From Melioribacteraceae bacterium (GTDB lineage: Bacteria; Bacteroidota; Ignavibacteria; Ignavibacteriales; Melioribacteraceae): a DNA stretch of 55,354 bases. Every line of letters starts with the position of its first letter. Position 1 is the stretch's first letter. The stretch lies in the NCBI GenBank assembly GCA_022181065.1, contig BQMY01000096.1:1-55354 (forward strand), read 5' to 3'. The position numbers were made by a program, and so were the translations under genes. The notes beneath the pieces were generated by a model that saw nothing but the letters and a program-made list of their open reading frames with translations, was not told where the DNA came from and did not search any database. Below, piece after piece: positions 27,909-35,486 of the stretch.

Positions 27909-28031
27909 AACGCACCATCTTTGATTGGAAGTTTTTAATCTCAAAAATATAATATAATTTTATATGTTTTTGTGAGCTATTTTGAAAACTTTAATTTCTA
28001 AAACACGTCTAAATGCCGAAATAAGGGATTT

Positions 28032-29258
28032 ATGTTAGTAAAGCTTATAAACGGATATCTCAACTCATTCAAGGGACTCCCAAAATCGGTCTGGCTTCTG
28101 TCACTAGTTGTGCTGATCAACAGAAGCGGGATGATGGTTCTCTTTTTTATGTCCCTCTATCTCACAAAAGTACTTGGTTATGATACCGATACCGCCGGAA
28201 TAATCTTGATGATTTTTGGCGCGGGTTCATTTGTCGGTTCATACCTGGGAGGATGGCTGAGTGATAAGATAGGACCGGAAAAGGTTCAGTTTTTCAGTTT
28301 GTTATTCTCGGGATTCGGGTTTATCTACCTCGGCACTATTGAAAATATATATCTGCTCGGCGCTTCTTTCTTTATTGTTTCGATAATATCGGAATCATTC
28401 CGCCCGGCTAATATCTCCATGATTGCCGAAGTTTGTCCGCCTGCTCTTCGTACGCGCGGGTTTTCGCTTAACAGATTAGCCATCAATCTCGGTGTGTCAA
28501 TTGGTCCGGCAGTTGGTGGTGTTCTTGCTTTATACAGCTATTACTACCTCTTTCTTGTAGATGGTATAACATGTATTGCGGCATCGGTAATGTTCTGGTT
28601 TCTCTTTTTACGGAAAGACATTAAAAAATTCAAAACCGAAAATGTTGAAGTATCAGAAATAAAATCGCCCCTGAAAGATGGAATTTTCCTCCTGTTTCTC
28701 TCACTCCTCTTTTTGCTCGGAGTGATGTTTAATCAGGTATTCAACACATGGCCGCTTTACCTGAAGGATGTGTATCTGCTATCTGAAGATAAAATCGGAT
28801 TTCTCCTTGCGGCGAACGCTCTGATGTGTGTACTGATAGAAATGCCTGTAATTCATCGATTTGGTAACAGAAAACAATTACGCGTGATGCTTTTCGGCTC
28901 ACTTATGCTTACGTTCGGGTTTGTGATACTTCCTCTCGGTTCGGGATTTTATTTTGTGCTTTTCACTGTATTTATCTGGACGATAGGGGAGATACTGGTC
29001 TTCCCGTTATCTTCTAATTTCATATCCAACCGGGCTGACGACAGGTCGCGCGGAAAATATTTCGGTTATTACGCCATTACCTTTTCAATGGCGTTTATGC
29101 TTGGACCCCTCTTCGGAACTTCTGTTATCAAATATTTGGGCTACGAGTATTTATGGTATATAATCGGACTGTTTGGTGTATACGAAATTGCCGGATTTTT
29201 ACTCCTGAGCAGACTGTTAGCTAAAGAAAAAAAGATTAAGGCAGCTTTTGCGAAATAG
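28032..29258 (+). CDS. Major facilitator superfamily (MFS) transporter
   Basis: A 408-residue protein with 12 predicted helices. The loop GGWLSDKIGPEKV is MFS motif A (G-x-L-x-D-x-x-G), and PANISMIAEVCPPALRTRGFSLNRLAINLGVSIGPAVGG fits the helix 4-5 region of drug/H+ antiporters. SSNFISNRADDRSRGKYFGYY is the equivalent loop in the second half. The ribosome site is AAGGGA before ATG. The substrate is unknown. A hairpin with a short T-rich tail follows the gene, so it is probably transcribed separately from DUF1611. Confidence 0.88.
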   Translation: MLVKLINGYLNSFKGLPKSVWLLSLVVLINRSGMMVLFFMSLYLTKVLGYDTDTAGIILMIFGAGSFVGSYLGGWLSDKIGPEKVQFFSLLFSGFGFIYLGTIENIYLLGASFFIVSIISESFRPANISMIAEVCPPALRTRGFSLNRLAINLGVSIGPAVGGVLALYSYYYLFLVDGITCIAASVMFWFLFLRKDIKKFKTENVEVSEIKSPLKDGIFLLFLSLLFLLGVMFNQVFNTWPLYLKDVYLLSEDKIGFLLAANALMCVLIEMPVIHRFGNRKQLRVMLFGSLMLTFGFVILPLGSGFYFVLFTVFIWTIGEILVFPLSSNFISNRADDRSRGKYFGYYAITFSMAFMLGPLFGTSVIKYLGYEYLWYIIGLFGVYEIAGFLLLSRLLAKEKKIKAAFAK

Positions 29259-29300
29259 TTCATATAAAAATAGTTAAAGCAAATTTTCTATTTGAATTGT

Positions 29301-29335
29301 TACCTCCTCTTTTTAATTTGGAGGTAGAAGTTTTA
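29301..29335 (+). terminator. Hairpin between the MFS and DUF1611 genes
   Basis: TACCTCC and GGAGGTA pair over a 12-base loop, then AAGTTTTATTT. It is a probable terminator of the MFS gene. It leaves only about 17 bases before the DUF1611 start. Confidence 0.55.
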
Positions 29336-29351
29336 TTTAATTGACCGACAA

Positions 29352-30392
29352 ATGCGAAAAATTCTGATACTCACGGAAGGATTTACTAATCCTCATATGG
29401 CTAAAACTGCCCGAAATCTGCTCATTTACAAACCGGAAGAAGTGGTGGGACTTATAGACTCTACCTATACCGGTGAAAATGGATGTTCACTTCTTGAAAC
29501 AGAAGGGTTTTCACCTGTTTTCTCATCGGTTCAGGATGCTCCATCGGCTGACCACCTCCTGATCGGGATTGCCACTCCGGGGGGCGTACTCCCCGATAAT
29601 CTGCGTAAACACGTTATAGACGCAATCAAAAAAGGAATGAATATTATCTCCGGGTTGCACCACTACCTTTCTGAAGACCCGGAATTTGTCGCGCTCGCAA
29701 AAGAGTATGGCGTAGCACTCAAGGATCTCAGGAAAAACAATTTTAACAAGGTAGTGAACCGAAAGGGAATAAACCCCGCTTCGCTACGCATACAAACTGT
29801 GGGAAACGATTGCAGCCTTGGTAAAATGGTGGTATCGCTCAATGTAACAAATTATCTTCTTGAAAAAGGACTCGACGCGAAGTTTGTTGCTACGGGACAA
29901 ACAGGAATGTTAATTTCTGATGGCGGGCTGCCTGTTGATAATATCAAGGGAGATTATATAAACGGAGCCGCCGAGCATCTTGTACTTGAGAACCAGCATC
30001 ACGATCTGTTGATGATAGAAGGTCAGGGGAGCCTTGTCCATCCGAGGTATTCATCGGTTACACTCGGATTGCTGCATGGTGCCCAGCCCCACGCCCTGAT
30101 AATGTGCTATGAACTTGGCAGAGAATTTATACATGGTGTTGAGGGATTCCGAATACCTGATATGGATGTTGTCATCGATATTTACCTTAAAATGGCAAAC
30201 ATTATGTTTCCTTGTGAGCTGATCGGGTTTGCCATAAATTCGAGAAAAAAAACTGTAAAGGAAGCTGATATCGAACGAAAAAAAATGAGAGAACGTTACG
30301 GTTTGCCTGTTTGTGATGTAGTGCGGCACGGTCCGGAAGAACTTGGTGACGCTGTAATAGAATTTAACAATCGGTTCAGATCATCTCTCTAA
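29352..30392 (+). CDS. DUF1611 family protein (DgcN-like)
   Basis: A 346-residue cytosolic protein. The N-terminal domain (about 1-125) contains TEGFTNPHMAKTARNLLIY and a GIATPGGVLP turn. The C-terminal P-loop-like domain begins around GNDCSLGKMVVSLN and includes FVATGQTGMLISDGG, EGQGSLVHPRYSSVTLGLLHG. The family includes DgcN, reported to N-acetylate D-glutamate in a pathway that converts D- to L-glutamate together with the racemase DgcA; no dgcA-like epimerase is adjacent here. The last codons (FRSSL and stop) lie in a 24-base sequence that is duplicated 238 bases downstream. Confidence 0.85.
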   Translation: MRKILILTEGFTNPHMAKTARNLLIYKPEEVVGLIDSTYTGENGCSLLETEGFSPVFSSVQDAPSADHLLIGIATPGGVLPDNLRKHVIDAIKKGMNIISGLHHYLSEDPEFVALAKEYGVALKDLRKNNFNKVVNRKGINPASLRIQTVGNDCSLGKMVVSLNVTNYLLEKGLDAKFVATGQTGMLISDGGLPVDNIKGDYINGAAEHLVLENQHHDLLMIEGQGSLVHPRYSSVTLGLLHGAQPHALIMCYELGREFIHGVEGFRIPDMDVVIDIYLKMANIMFPCELIGFAINSRKKTVKEADIERKKMRERYGLPVCDVVRHGPEELGDAVIEFNNRFRSSL

Positions 30393-30398
30393 AAATTT
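30375..30398. repeat. 24-bp direct duplication, first copy (3' end of the DUF1611 gene)
   Basis: The sequence is identical over 24 bases to 30613-30636, beginning TTCAGATCATCTCTC and ending AAAAATTT. It contains the stop codon of the DUF1611 gene. Confidence 0.9.
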
Positions 30399-30506
30399 TA
30401 ATATTCTTAATTGAATTTCTAAGCTGTTAAAATTTGATTGAGAGAGAAATTACATTGCTCTTGCGGATTGTTTGTTGGAAAATTCCAGAAGTTGTACAAT
30501 CAGCTT

Positions 30507-30570
30507 AAATCATCCTCCGTCTTTCGACTAGCGTCGAAATCCACCTCCTTCAAAAGGAGGACTTTGAAAA
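30507..30570 (-). repeat. Dispersed repeat, diverged inverted copy D
   Basis: In reverse complement this reads CAAAGTCCTCC, TTGAAGGAGGTGGATTTCG, GAAAGACGGAGGATGATTT, matching the first third of copies A-C. Beyond it (toward 30440) weaker similarity continues through AATCCGC and TAATTTC, so a whole diverged element may be present. The 225-base gap 30393-30617 between convergent genes is made of this element and the flanking 24-base duplication. Confidence 0.75.
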
Positions 30571-30612
30571 TAGAAGCACTTCATGACCATGCAGCAAAGC
30601 ACACTAATATCT

Positions 30613-30636
30613 TCAGATCATCTCTCTAAAAATTTG
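30613..30636. repeat. 24-bp direct duplication, second copy (3' end of queG)
   Basis: This is the second copy of the 24-base sequence. Read on the minus strand it supplies the last codons of queG (NLKFLER and its TGA stop). Confidence 0.9.
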
Positions 30637-31529
30637 AGATTCCGTTTTATTCCTTTAAGTCGTGCTCTCTTGAGGGGGCTTTCGGAATATTTTTTTTCGA
30701 ATTGTTTACCCGATAATCCTGCGATATCATCAATTGTGATTGTTGTGCCATGTGCCGGATAAAATCTTGCTTCACTTGTTACCTCGGAAAACTTGTTATT
30801 CCAGGGGCAGACATCCTGACAAACATCGCACCCGAAAGCCCAATTATCAAATTTCTCCGAAAACTCCTCGGGTATTTCGGCTTTGTTTTCAATTGTCAGA
30901 TATGAAATGCATTTATTCGAATCGAGCTGATACGGTTTTAAGGCATCGGTCGGACAAGCATCAATACACGCTGTACAAGAGCCGCAATAATCTGCGACCG
31001 GTTCAAGGTATTCGAAACTTACGTTGCAGATAATGTTCGCGATAAAAAACCAGCTTCCCTTTTCCCGGTTAATAACATTGGTGTTTTTACCCATCCATCC
31101 AAGTCCAGCTTTCACAGCCCAAACTTTATCCATTACCGGACCTGTATCAACATAACCCACAGATTCAAAACCGGGATGATGTGAGGCGAGATTCTCCTGT
31201 AGAATTTTGAGCTTGTCCCACATAATGTAATGATAATCGGTTCCCCAGGCATATCGGGATATTTTTCCACCATCGCCGGAATGTGTTTCGGGAGTATAGT
31301 AAATAAGTCCGAGAGAGATAACACTTTTTGCGTTTTTAAGAAGTCTGGAAACATCAGTACGCTTATCAACATTTCTGGTCATGTAGTCCATACCTGCATG
31401 AAAATCATTATCGAGCCATTCGCGCAACTTTTTGGTCTCTTCGTATAATGGTTCAGCAGGCGCGAACCCCACCAGGTCAAACCCGAGGCTCTTTGCCTCT
31501 TTCATTACGGTATCGTTGGTCAGAGACAT
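30618..31529 (-). CDS. queG: tRNA epoxyqueuosine(34) reductase QueG
   Basis: A 303-residue enzyme of the last step of queuosine synthesis: reduction of epoxyqueuosine in tRNA by a cobalamin/4Fe-4S enzyme. Visible signatures are RYAWGTDYHY, VDTGPVMDKVWAVKAGLGWMGKN, and two 4Fe-4S motifs CGSCTACIDACPTDAL and CDVCQDVCPWN. It is shorter than E. coli QueG (about 380) because it lacks the C-terminal HEAT-like extension; short forms are usual in Bacteroidota. It lies one base after the Rieske gene stop-start junction, forming an operon. Its final codons come from a duplicated 24-base sequence. Confidence 0.93.
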   Translation of the reverse strand: MSLTNDTVMKEAKSLGFDLVGFAPAEPLYEETKKLREWLDNDFHAGMDYMTRNVDKRTDVSRLLKNAKSVISLGLIYYTPETHSGDGGKISRYAWGTDYHYIMWDKLKILQENLASHHPGFESVGYVDTGPVMDKVWAVKAGLGWMGKNTNVINREKGSWFFIANIICNVSFEYLEPVADYCGSCTACIDACPTDALKPYQLDSNKCISYLTIENKAEIPEEFSEKFDNWAFGCDVCQDVCPWNNKFSEVTSEARFYPAHGTTITIDDIAGLSGKQFEKKYSESPLKRARLKGIKRNLKFLER

Positions 31530-31530
31530 T

Positions 31531-31857
31531 TTACCAGTTTAAAGTTTTCTGGTTGGCTTTTACAAAAACATCGCCATTTTCGATTTTTACTTCGTAACAA
31601 TCGAGTCCTCTTCTTTCTCCGCCGAGTTTACCCGTTTTAAGATCGAACTCCCATCCGTGAATGGGACACGCTACTTTTTTATCTTCAACAAAACCGTCAT
31701 AGATCATGGCTGCGTGCTGATGCGGACAAACATTATTAACCGCGTAAACTTCGCCGTCAACGAGAAAAATAGCGACATCAACATCGTTTACATAAACTCT
31801 GCGCCCCTGCTTTTCCTTCAGCTCATTCAGGGCGCATACTCTTTCAAAATTTGCCAT
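31531..31857 (-). CDS. Rieske 2Fe-2S protein (NirD-like ferredoxin subunit)
   Basis: A 108-residue single Rieske domain. The cluster ligands are in CPHQHAAM (Cys, His) and CPIHGWEFDLKTG (Cys, His). It resembles NirD and biphenyl-dioxygenase-type ferredoxins, soluble electron carriers. It sits immediately upstream of queG, whose product needs two electrons from a low-potential donor. A partnership is possible but is inferred only from position. Confidence 0.9.
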   Translation of the reverse strand: MANFERVCALNELKEKQGRRVYVNDVDVAIFLVDGEVYAVNNVCPHQHAAMIYDGFVEDKKVACPIHGWEFDLKTGKLGGERRGLDCYEVKIENGDVFVKANQKTLNW

Positions 31858-31930
31858 ATTACCCGATAATTGTTTTAATCAGTAACCGAATCTATCAAAT
31901 TAAGGATTTTATTCAAAATGAGGCGAAACA

Positions 31931-32989
31931 CTATTTTGTTTTTATGGCTCCGGCAGCAACAAGCTGGTCAAAAAACTCAACCACAGATTCATCCAGCTTA
32001 CGAAATTTAATCCCAAGTTCTTTTTTGATTTTACTGTTATCGGTATTCCAGGGATATCCGATATTATTACTTACGAACTTTCTTGAAAGTCCTGACATTG
32101 GAGCAACAAGCCAGACTAAAAACTTTGGCAAAGTTTTATTCGGGAACGGATATTTATTGCCATACTTATTTTTGAGTGCCATAGCCAGATTTAGTATTGA
32201 AGTATTTTCGGCGGAGGTTATATATCGTCCTTTTGCTTCCGGCATGAAACCAGCTCTAAAATGGGCTTCAGCAACATCCATAACATCCACGGCGCCAATT
32301 TTAAAATCAGGTACTCCCATTTTCATAGTGCCGTCGCCCAGTTGCTTGATAATATTGAAACTTTCCGATGTACCATTCGGATTTATTCCGGCTCCAATCA
32401 CCAGAGAAGGATTAATAACTACAAGATCCCACTTATCCTGTGCTTCATTTATTTTCCATGCTTCTTTTTCTGCCATAACTTTTGAAAAACTGTATGGCTG
32501 GTGATTGAGCCATGAGGTTTCATTCCAGTTTTCTTCTGTCGCGACTCCACCGGGGTAACTCTGAAAATCCTTGTTATCACCCACAATTGCGGCACAGCTG
32601 CTTGTCAATACCACTCTTTTAACGGAATCTGCTTTATTTACAGTTTCCAGTACATTCCTTGTACCCTTTACCGCCGGATCGACCAAATCTTTCTGTGGAT
32701 CTTTTATCGAAAGAGTAAATGGAGATGCCGTATGAAATACCAGTTCGCAATCCTTCATAGCCTCAGCGTACGAATTTTCTTCCAGCAGGTCACTTTTGAA
32801 ATATTTAATTGTGCCACCGGTTTCATTAGCAACTTTTTCGAGATATTTAATTTTCTCCTTATTCTCGGGATCGCGCACCGCCGCATGAACAGTAATACCA
32901 TTTTCCAGTAGTTTTTTTACGAGTGCGCCTGCAACATACCCGGTAGCTCCTGTCACCAGAACCGGTTTTGTTTTGTCGATTTTTTTCAT
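31931..32989 (-). CDS. Extended SDR, dihydroflavonol-reductase/NAD-dependent epimerase type
   Basis: A 352-residue extended SDR. The cofactor motif VLVTGATGYVAGALV lies near residue 12; HTASPF and VVLTSSCAAI follow; the catalytic YxxxK is YSFSK in NHQPYSFSKVMAE; NPSLVIGAG comes after. These features match the dihydroflavonol 4-reductase-like group, which in bacteria reduces aldehydes or ketones of unknown identity. AAGGAG precedes the start. It is downstream of a TetR gene on the same strand, and both have the same palindrome in front of them, which suggests control by that TetR protein. Confidence 0.9.
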   Translation of the reverse strand: MKKIDKTKPVLVTGATGYVAGALVKKLLENGITVHAAVRDPENKEKIKYLEKVANETGGTIKYFKSDLLEENSYAEAMKDCELVFHTASPFTLSIKDPQKDLVDPAVKGTRNVLETVNKADSVKRVVLTSSCAAIVGDNKDFQSYPGGVATEENWNETSWLNHQPYSFSKVMAEKEAWKINEAQDKWDLVVINPSLVIGAGINPNGTSESFNIIKQLGDGTMKMGVPDFKIGAVDVMDVAEAHFRAGFMPEAKGRYITSAENTSILNLAMALKNKYGNKYPFPNKTLPKFLVWLVAPMSGLSRKFVSNNIGYPWNTDNSKIKKELGIKFRKLDESVVEFFDQLVAAGAIKTK

Positions 32990-33004
32990 CTTCTACTCCT
33001 TGAT

Positions 33005-33020
33005 AAGTGAGTAATCACTT
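33005..33020. promoter_or_regulatory. Palindrome in front of the SDR gene, candidate TetR operator
   Basis: AAGTGA, GTAA, TCACTT: a six-base inverted repeat with a four-base spacer, 16 bases upstream of the SDR start. Fourteen bases (GTGAGTAATCACTT) are identical to the site in front of the TetR gene. Confidence 0.7.
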
Positions 33021-33038
33021 TCTATTCAATTAAATTTT

Positions 33039-33560
33039 TTATAAGTCGTATTTATTCAAAATAAATTGTTTGATTTCAGCTCCATTGTTCAGATAACCTT
33101 TTAATATTGCCTCCCCTATAGCTTCGATATAAATGGTAAGGTATTGGGCTTCCAACTGTGGGTTATCATATCCCAATTTTTTAAAAGCAACGGTCAAGGC
33201 GTTTATCAAAGGGAACATCTTTTCATGCGAATATTCTTTTAACTCCCATTTGAGTTTGAATTGAAGTTTCCAGAACTCGTAATCTTCTTTCTTAACATCA
33301 AAAGGAAGTTCAATAGTTCTCTTTATTACCAATTTGGGATCATTTTCCATCACAATGGGAAACAGCATTTGTTTGAGAACTTCTTCACCCGTTTTAATTA
33401 TAGCGTGAAGCAAACCTTCCTTGTTTCCAAAATGACGAAAGATCAGTCCTTCCGAAACTGCCGCTTCCTTTGCTATCGCGTTGGTGGATGTGGCTGCGTA
33501 TCCTCTTTCCGAAAAAAGTTTGATAGCCGCCTGAATGATATTTTCCTGTTTTTCTGTCAT
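33039..33560 (-). CDS. TetR/AcrR family transcriptional regulator
   Basis: A 173-residue repressor. The N-terminal helix-turn-helix reads IIQAAIKLFSERGYAATSTNAIAKEAAVSEGLIFRHF in several parts and is typical of TetR. The C-terminal part is a helical ligand-binding domain. The frame extends to 33584, but the ATG at 33560 (MTEKQENII) gives the normal length for the family, and the longer form would place coding sequence over the operator. It precedes the SDR gene on the same strand. Confidence 0.9.
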   Translation of the reverse strand: MTEKQENIIQAAIKLFSERGYAATSTNAIAKEAAVSEGLIFRHFGNKEGLLHAIIKTGEEVLKQMLFPIVMENDPKLVIKRTIELPFDVKKEDYEFWKLQFKLKWELKEYSHEKMFPLINALTVAFKKLGYDNPQLEAQYLTIYIEAIGEAILKGYLNNGAEIKQFILNKYDL

Positions 33561-33570
33561 TATTTCAATA

Positions 33571-33588
33571 ATGTGAGTAATCACTTAC
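33571..33588. promoter_or_regulatory. Palindrome in front of tetR, candidate autoregulatory operator
   Basis: ATGTGAGTAATCACTTAC contains GTGA-N4-TCAC and shares 14 bases with the site at 33005-33020. It lies 10-28 bases before the preferred TetR start. Confidence 0.7.
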
Positions 33589-33743
33589 AAATGTACAGCC
33601 TGATTTTGCAAAAAGCAAGATTCATCCGTTATTTAAATAAAATTTAACAAACTACTAATGTTAAAGATTTGTAAATTTAATGTTAAATTTACGTTACTAA
33701 TAAACCAAATCACAACCGCAACCAACATACAAAAGGACGAACC

Positions 33744-35354
33744 ATGACACAAAAATCATCCCCCGTTTTTATGATCCTTGTTCTGCTTTTTCTTGCGGGT
33801 AGCCTGCTCGGACAGGGTGTTACAACTGCATCCATCAACGGTCTTGTTAAAGATGCCGATGGTGAATTTCTCCCGGGTGCAAACGTTGTAGCGCTGCATA
33901 TCCCAACAGGTACCTCTTATGGCGCTTCTACAAGAGCCAATGGTCTTTTTAATCTCCCAAATCTGAAAATTGGCGGTCCATACCTGGTGACTGTCTCGTT
34001 TGTAGGTTACTCTGACCAAAAACTGGAAAACATTTATCTCAAAATCGGGCAGAAGCTCAGACTTGAGTTCTCTCTTGAAACTGAATTTTATAATCTTGGA
34101 GAGGTAATTATATCCGGGAAACAGGATAAAGTTTTAAGTGGTAACCGTACCGGTGCAGCCACATTTATTGATCCGGGCCAGGTTAAAGCTCTACCTACAA
34201 TCAAGAGATCAACCCGTGACCTTACCCGTCTCGACCCCCGAAGTGACGGTAATTTCAGCTTTGGAGGTAGAAACTGGCTTTACAACAATATTTCTGTTGA
34301 CGGCTCATATTTTAACAATCCGTTTGGTCTTGATGATCCGGCTCCAGGTGGTCAGACTAACGCCGAACCTCTGCCATACGACGCTATTGAACAGGTGCAG
34401 GTATCTGTTGCCCCGTTTGATGTACGTGAAGGTGGATTTACAGGCGCCGGTATTAACACAGTGACCAAATCTGGTACAAACAACTATGAAGGTTCTGTTT
34501 ACAGTTTTATCAGAAACGAAAGTATGCTCGGCGATAAAATTGGTGATACAGAATTACTTGTACCCGCTTTAAGCTATAATCAGTCAGGTTTCACTGTAAG
34601 TGGTCCGATTATTCCAAACAAACTTTTCTTCTTCATCAATGGCGAAATTGAAAGAAGGGAAGATCCCGGCGCAGGCGCTTTTGTTGCCGATACCGATGGT
34701 GACCCTACTAATAACGGTTCGGGCGTAAGTCGTGTTCAGGCTTCAGTGATGGATCAAATCAGACAAAGAATGATCGATGTTTACGGTTATGACCCGGGTT
34801 CCTATCAGGGATACAATTTCAACACCGATAACGAAAAATTATTGTTGAAACTCGACTGGAATATTAACGAAAGAAATAACCTTTCATTCAGGTATAATTA
34901 TCTTGACGCTCTTCAACAAAAACCCCCTCACCCGTTTGCGATAAGTATATTTAATACCGGACGTGGTCCTAACCAGACTACACTACCATTTAAGCAGTCC
35001 GGTTATCAGATGAACAACGAACTTAACTCTTTTGCATTAGAATTAAATAGCCGTTACGATAATTTTTCCAACCGATTTTTCGTAAGTTATAACGTATTCC
35101 GCGATTTCCGTGAACCTTTCAGTTTACCATTCCCGACCATCGAAATTGCTGAAGGCGGGGTGGCTTACACAACTATTGGTCACGAACCATTTTCAATACA
35201 CAACATACTTGATCAGAACGTTTTGCAGATAACAGATAACTTTAGCTATTATTACAATAAACACGTATTTACTGTTGGAACTTCTTTTGAGTATTTCGAT
35301 TTCTTTAACTCATTTAACCTTTTCAGACATGGTTTTATGGGATTCAATACCTGA
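33744..35354 (+). CDS. TonB-dependent receptor, N-terminal part (ends at an in-frame TGA)
   Basis: The first 536 codons of an outer-membrane TonB-dependent receptor. The start has AAAGGA upstream and a signal peptide (MILVLLFLAGSLLGQG region). A carboxypeptidase-regulatory-like domain follows (about 28-115, SINGLVKDADGEFLPGANVVA), then the plug domain (about 120-235, SFGGRNWLYNNISVDGS and DAIEQVQVSVAPFDVREGGF), then the first barrel strands. The reading frame stops at TGA (35352-35354) in mid-barrel. The same frame continues open to 36998, so the full gene would be 1084 codons. As it stands the product would not form a closed barrel. Confidence 0.9.
   Translation: MTQKSSPVFMILVLLFLAGSLLGQGVTTASINGLVKDADGEFLPGANVVALHIPTGTSYGASTRANGLFNLPNLKIGGPYLVTVSFVGYSDQKLENIYLKIGQKLRLEFSLETEFYNLGEVIISGKQDKVLSGNRTGAATFIDPGQVKALPTIKRSTRDLTRLDPRSDGNFSFGGRNWLYNNISVDGSYFNNPFGLDDPAPGGQTNAEPLPYDAIEQVQVSVAPFDVREGGFTGAGINTVTKSGTNNYEGSVYSFIRNESMLGDKIGDTELLVPALSYNQSGFTVSGPIIPNKLFFFINGEIERREDPGAGAFVADTDGDPTNNGSGVSRVQASVMDQIRQRMIDVYGYDPGSYQGYNFNTDNEKLLLKLDWNINERNNLSFRYNYLDALQQKPPHPFAISIFNTGRGPNQTTLPFKQSGYQMNNELNSFALELNSRYDNFSNRFFVSYNVFRDFREPFSLPFPTIEIAEGGVAYTTIGHEPFSIHNILDQNVLQITDNFSYYYNKHVFTVGTSFEYFDFFNSFNLFRHGFMGFNT
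35352..35354 (+). other. In-frame TGA splitting the TonB-dependent receptor gene
   Basis: Codon 537 is TGA in the context AAT ACC TGA CCG GGC. No frameshift is involved; sequence on both sides is typical receptor barrel. A one-base change from GGA (Gly) or TGG (Trp) would explain it. Confidence 0.85.
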
Positions 35355-35486
35355 CCGGGCGGTACAGCATTTACATCTATTGCTGATTTCCTTGCTGCGA
35401 CAGACCCCGCTAATCCACAAGATTTTTACGCTAACGTAACTTCCGCGACCGAACCTTTTAAAGGTGAGTTTATCGAAGTTGGTCAG

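Noticed and set aside
30438-30629. Open frame ending in the same residues (FRSSL) as the DUF1611 protein
   Set aside because: The similarity comes only from the 24-bp duplication; the rest is repeat DNA.
35352-35354. TGA read as tryptophan across the genome (code 4 or 25)
   Set aside because: TGA ends other clear genes here, including queG and ECF module 1 (ATGA overlap), so it is a normal stop codon.
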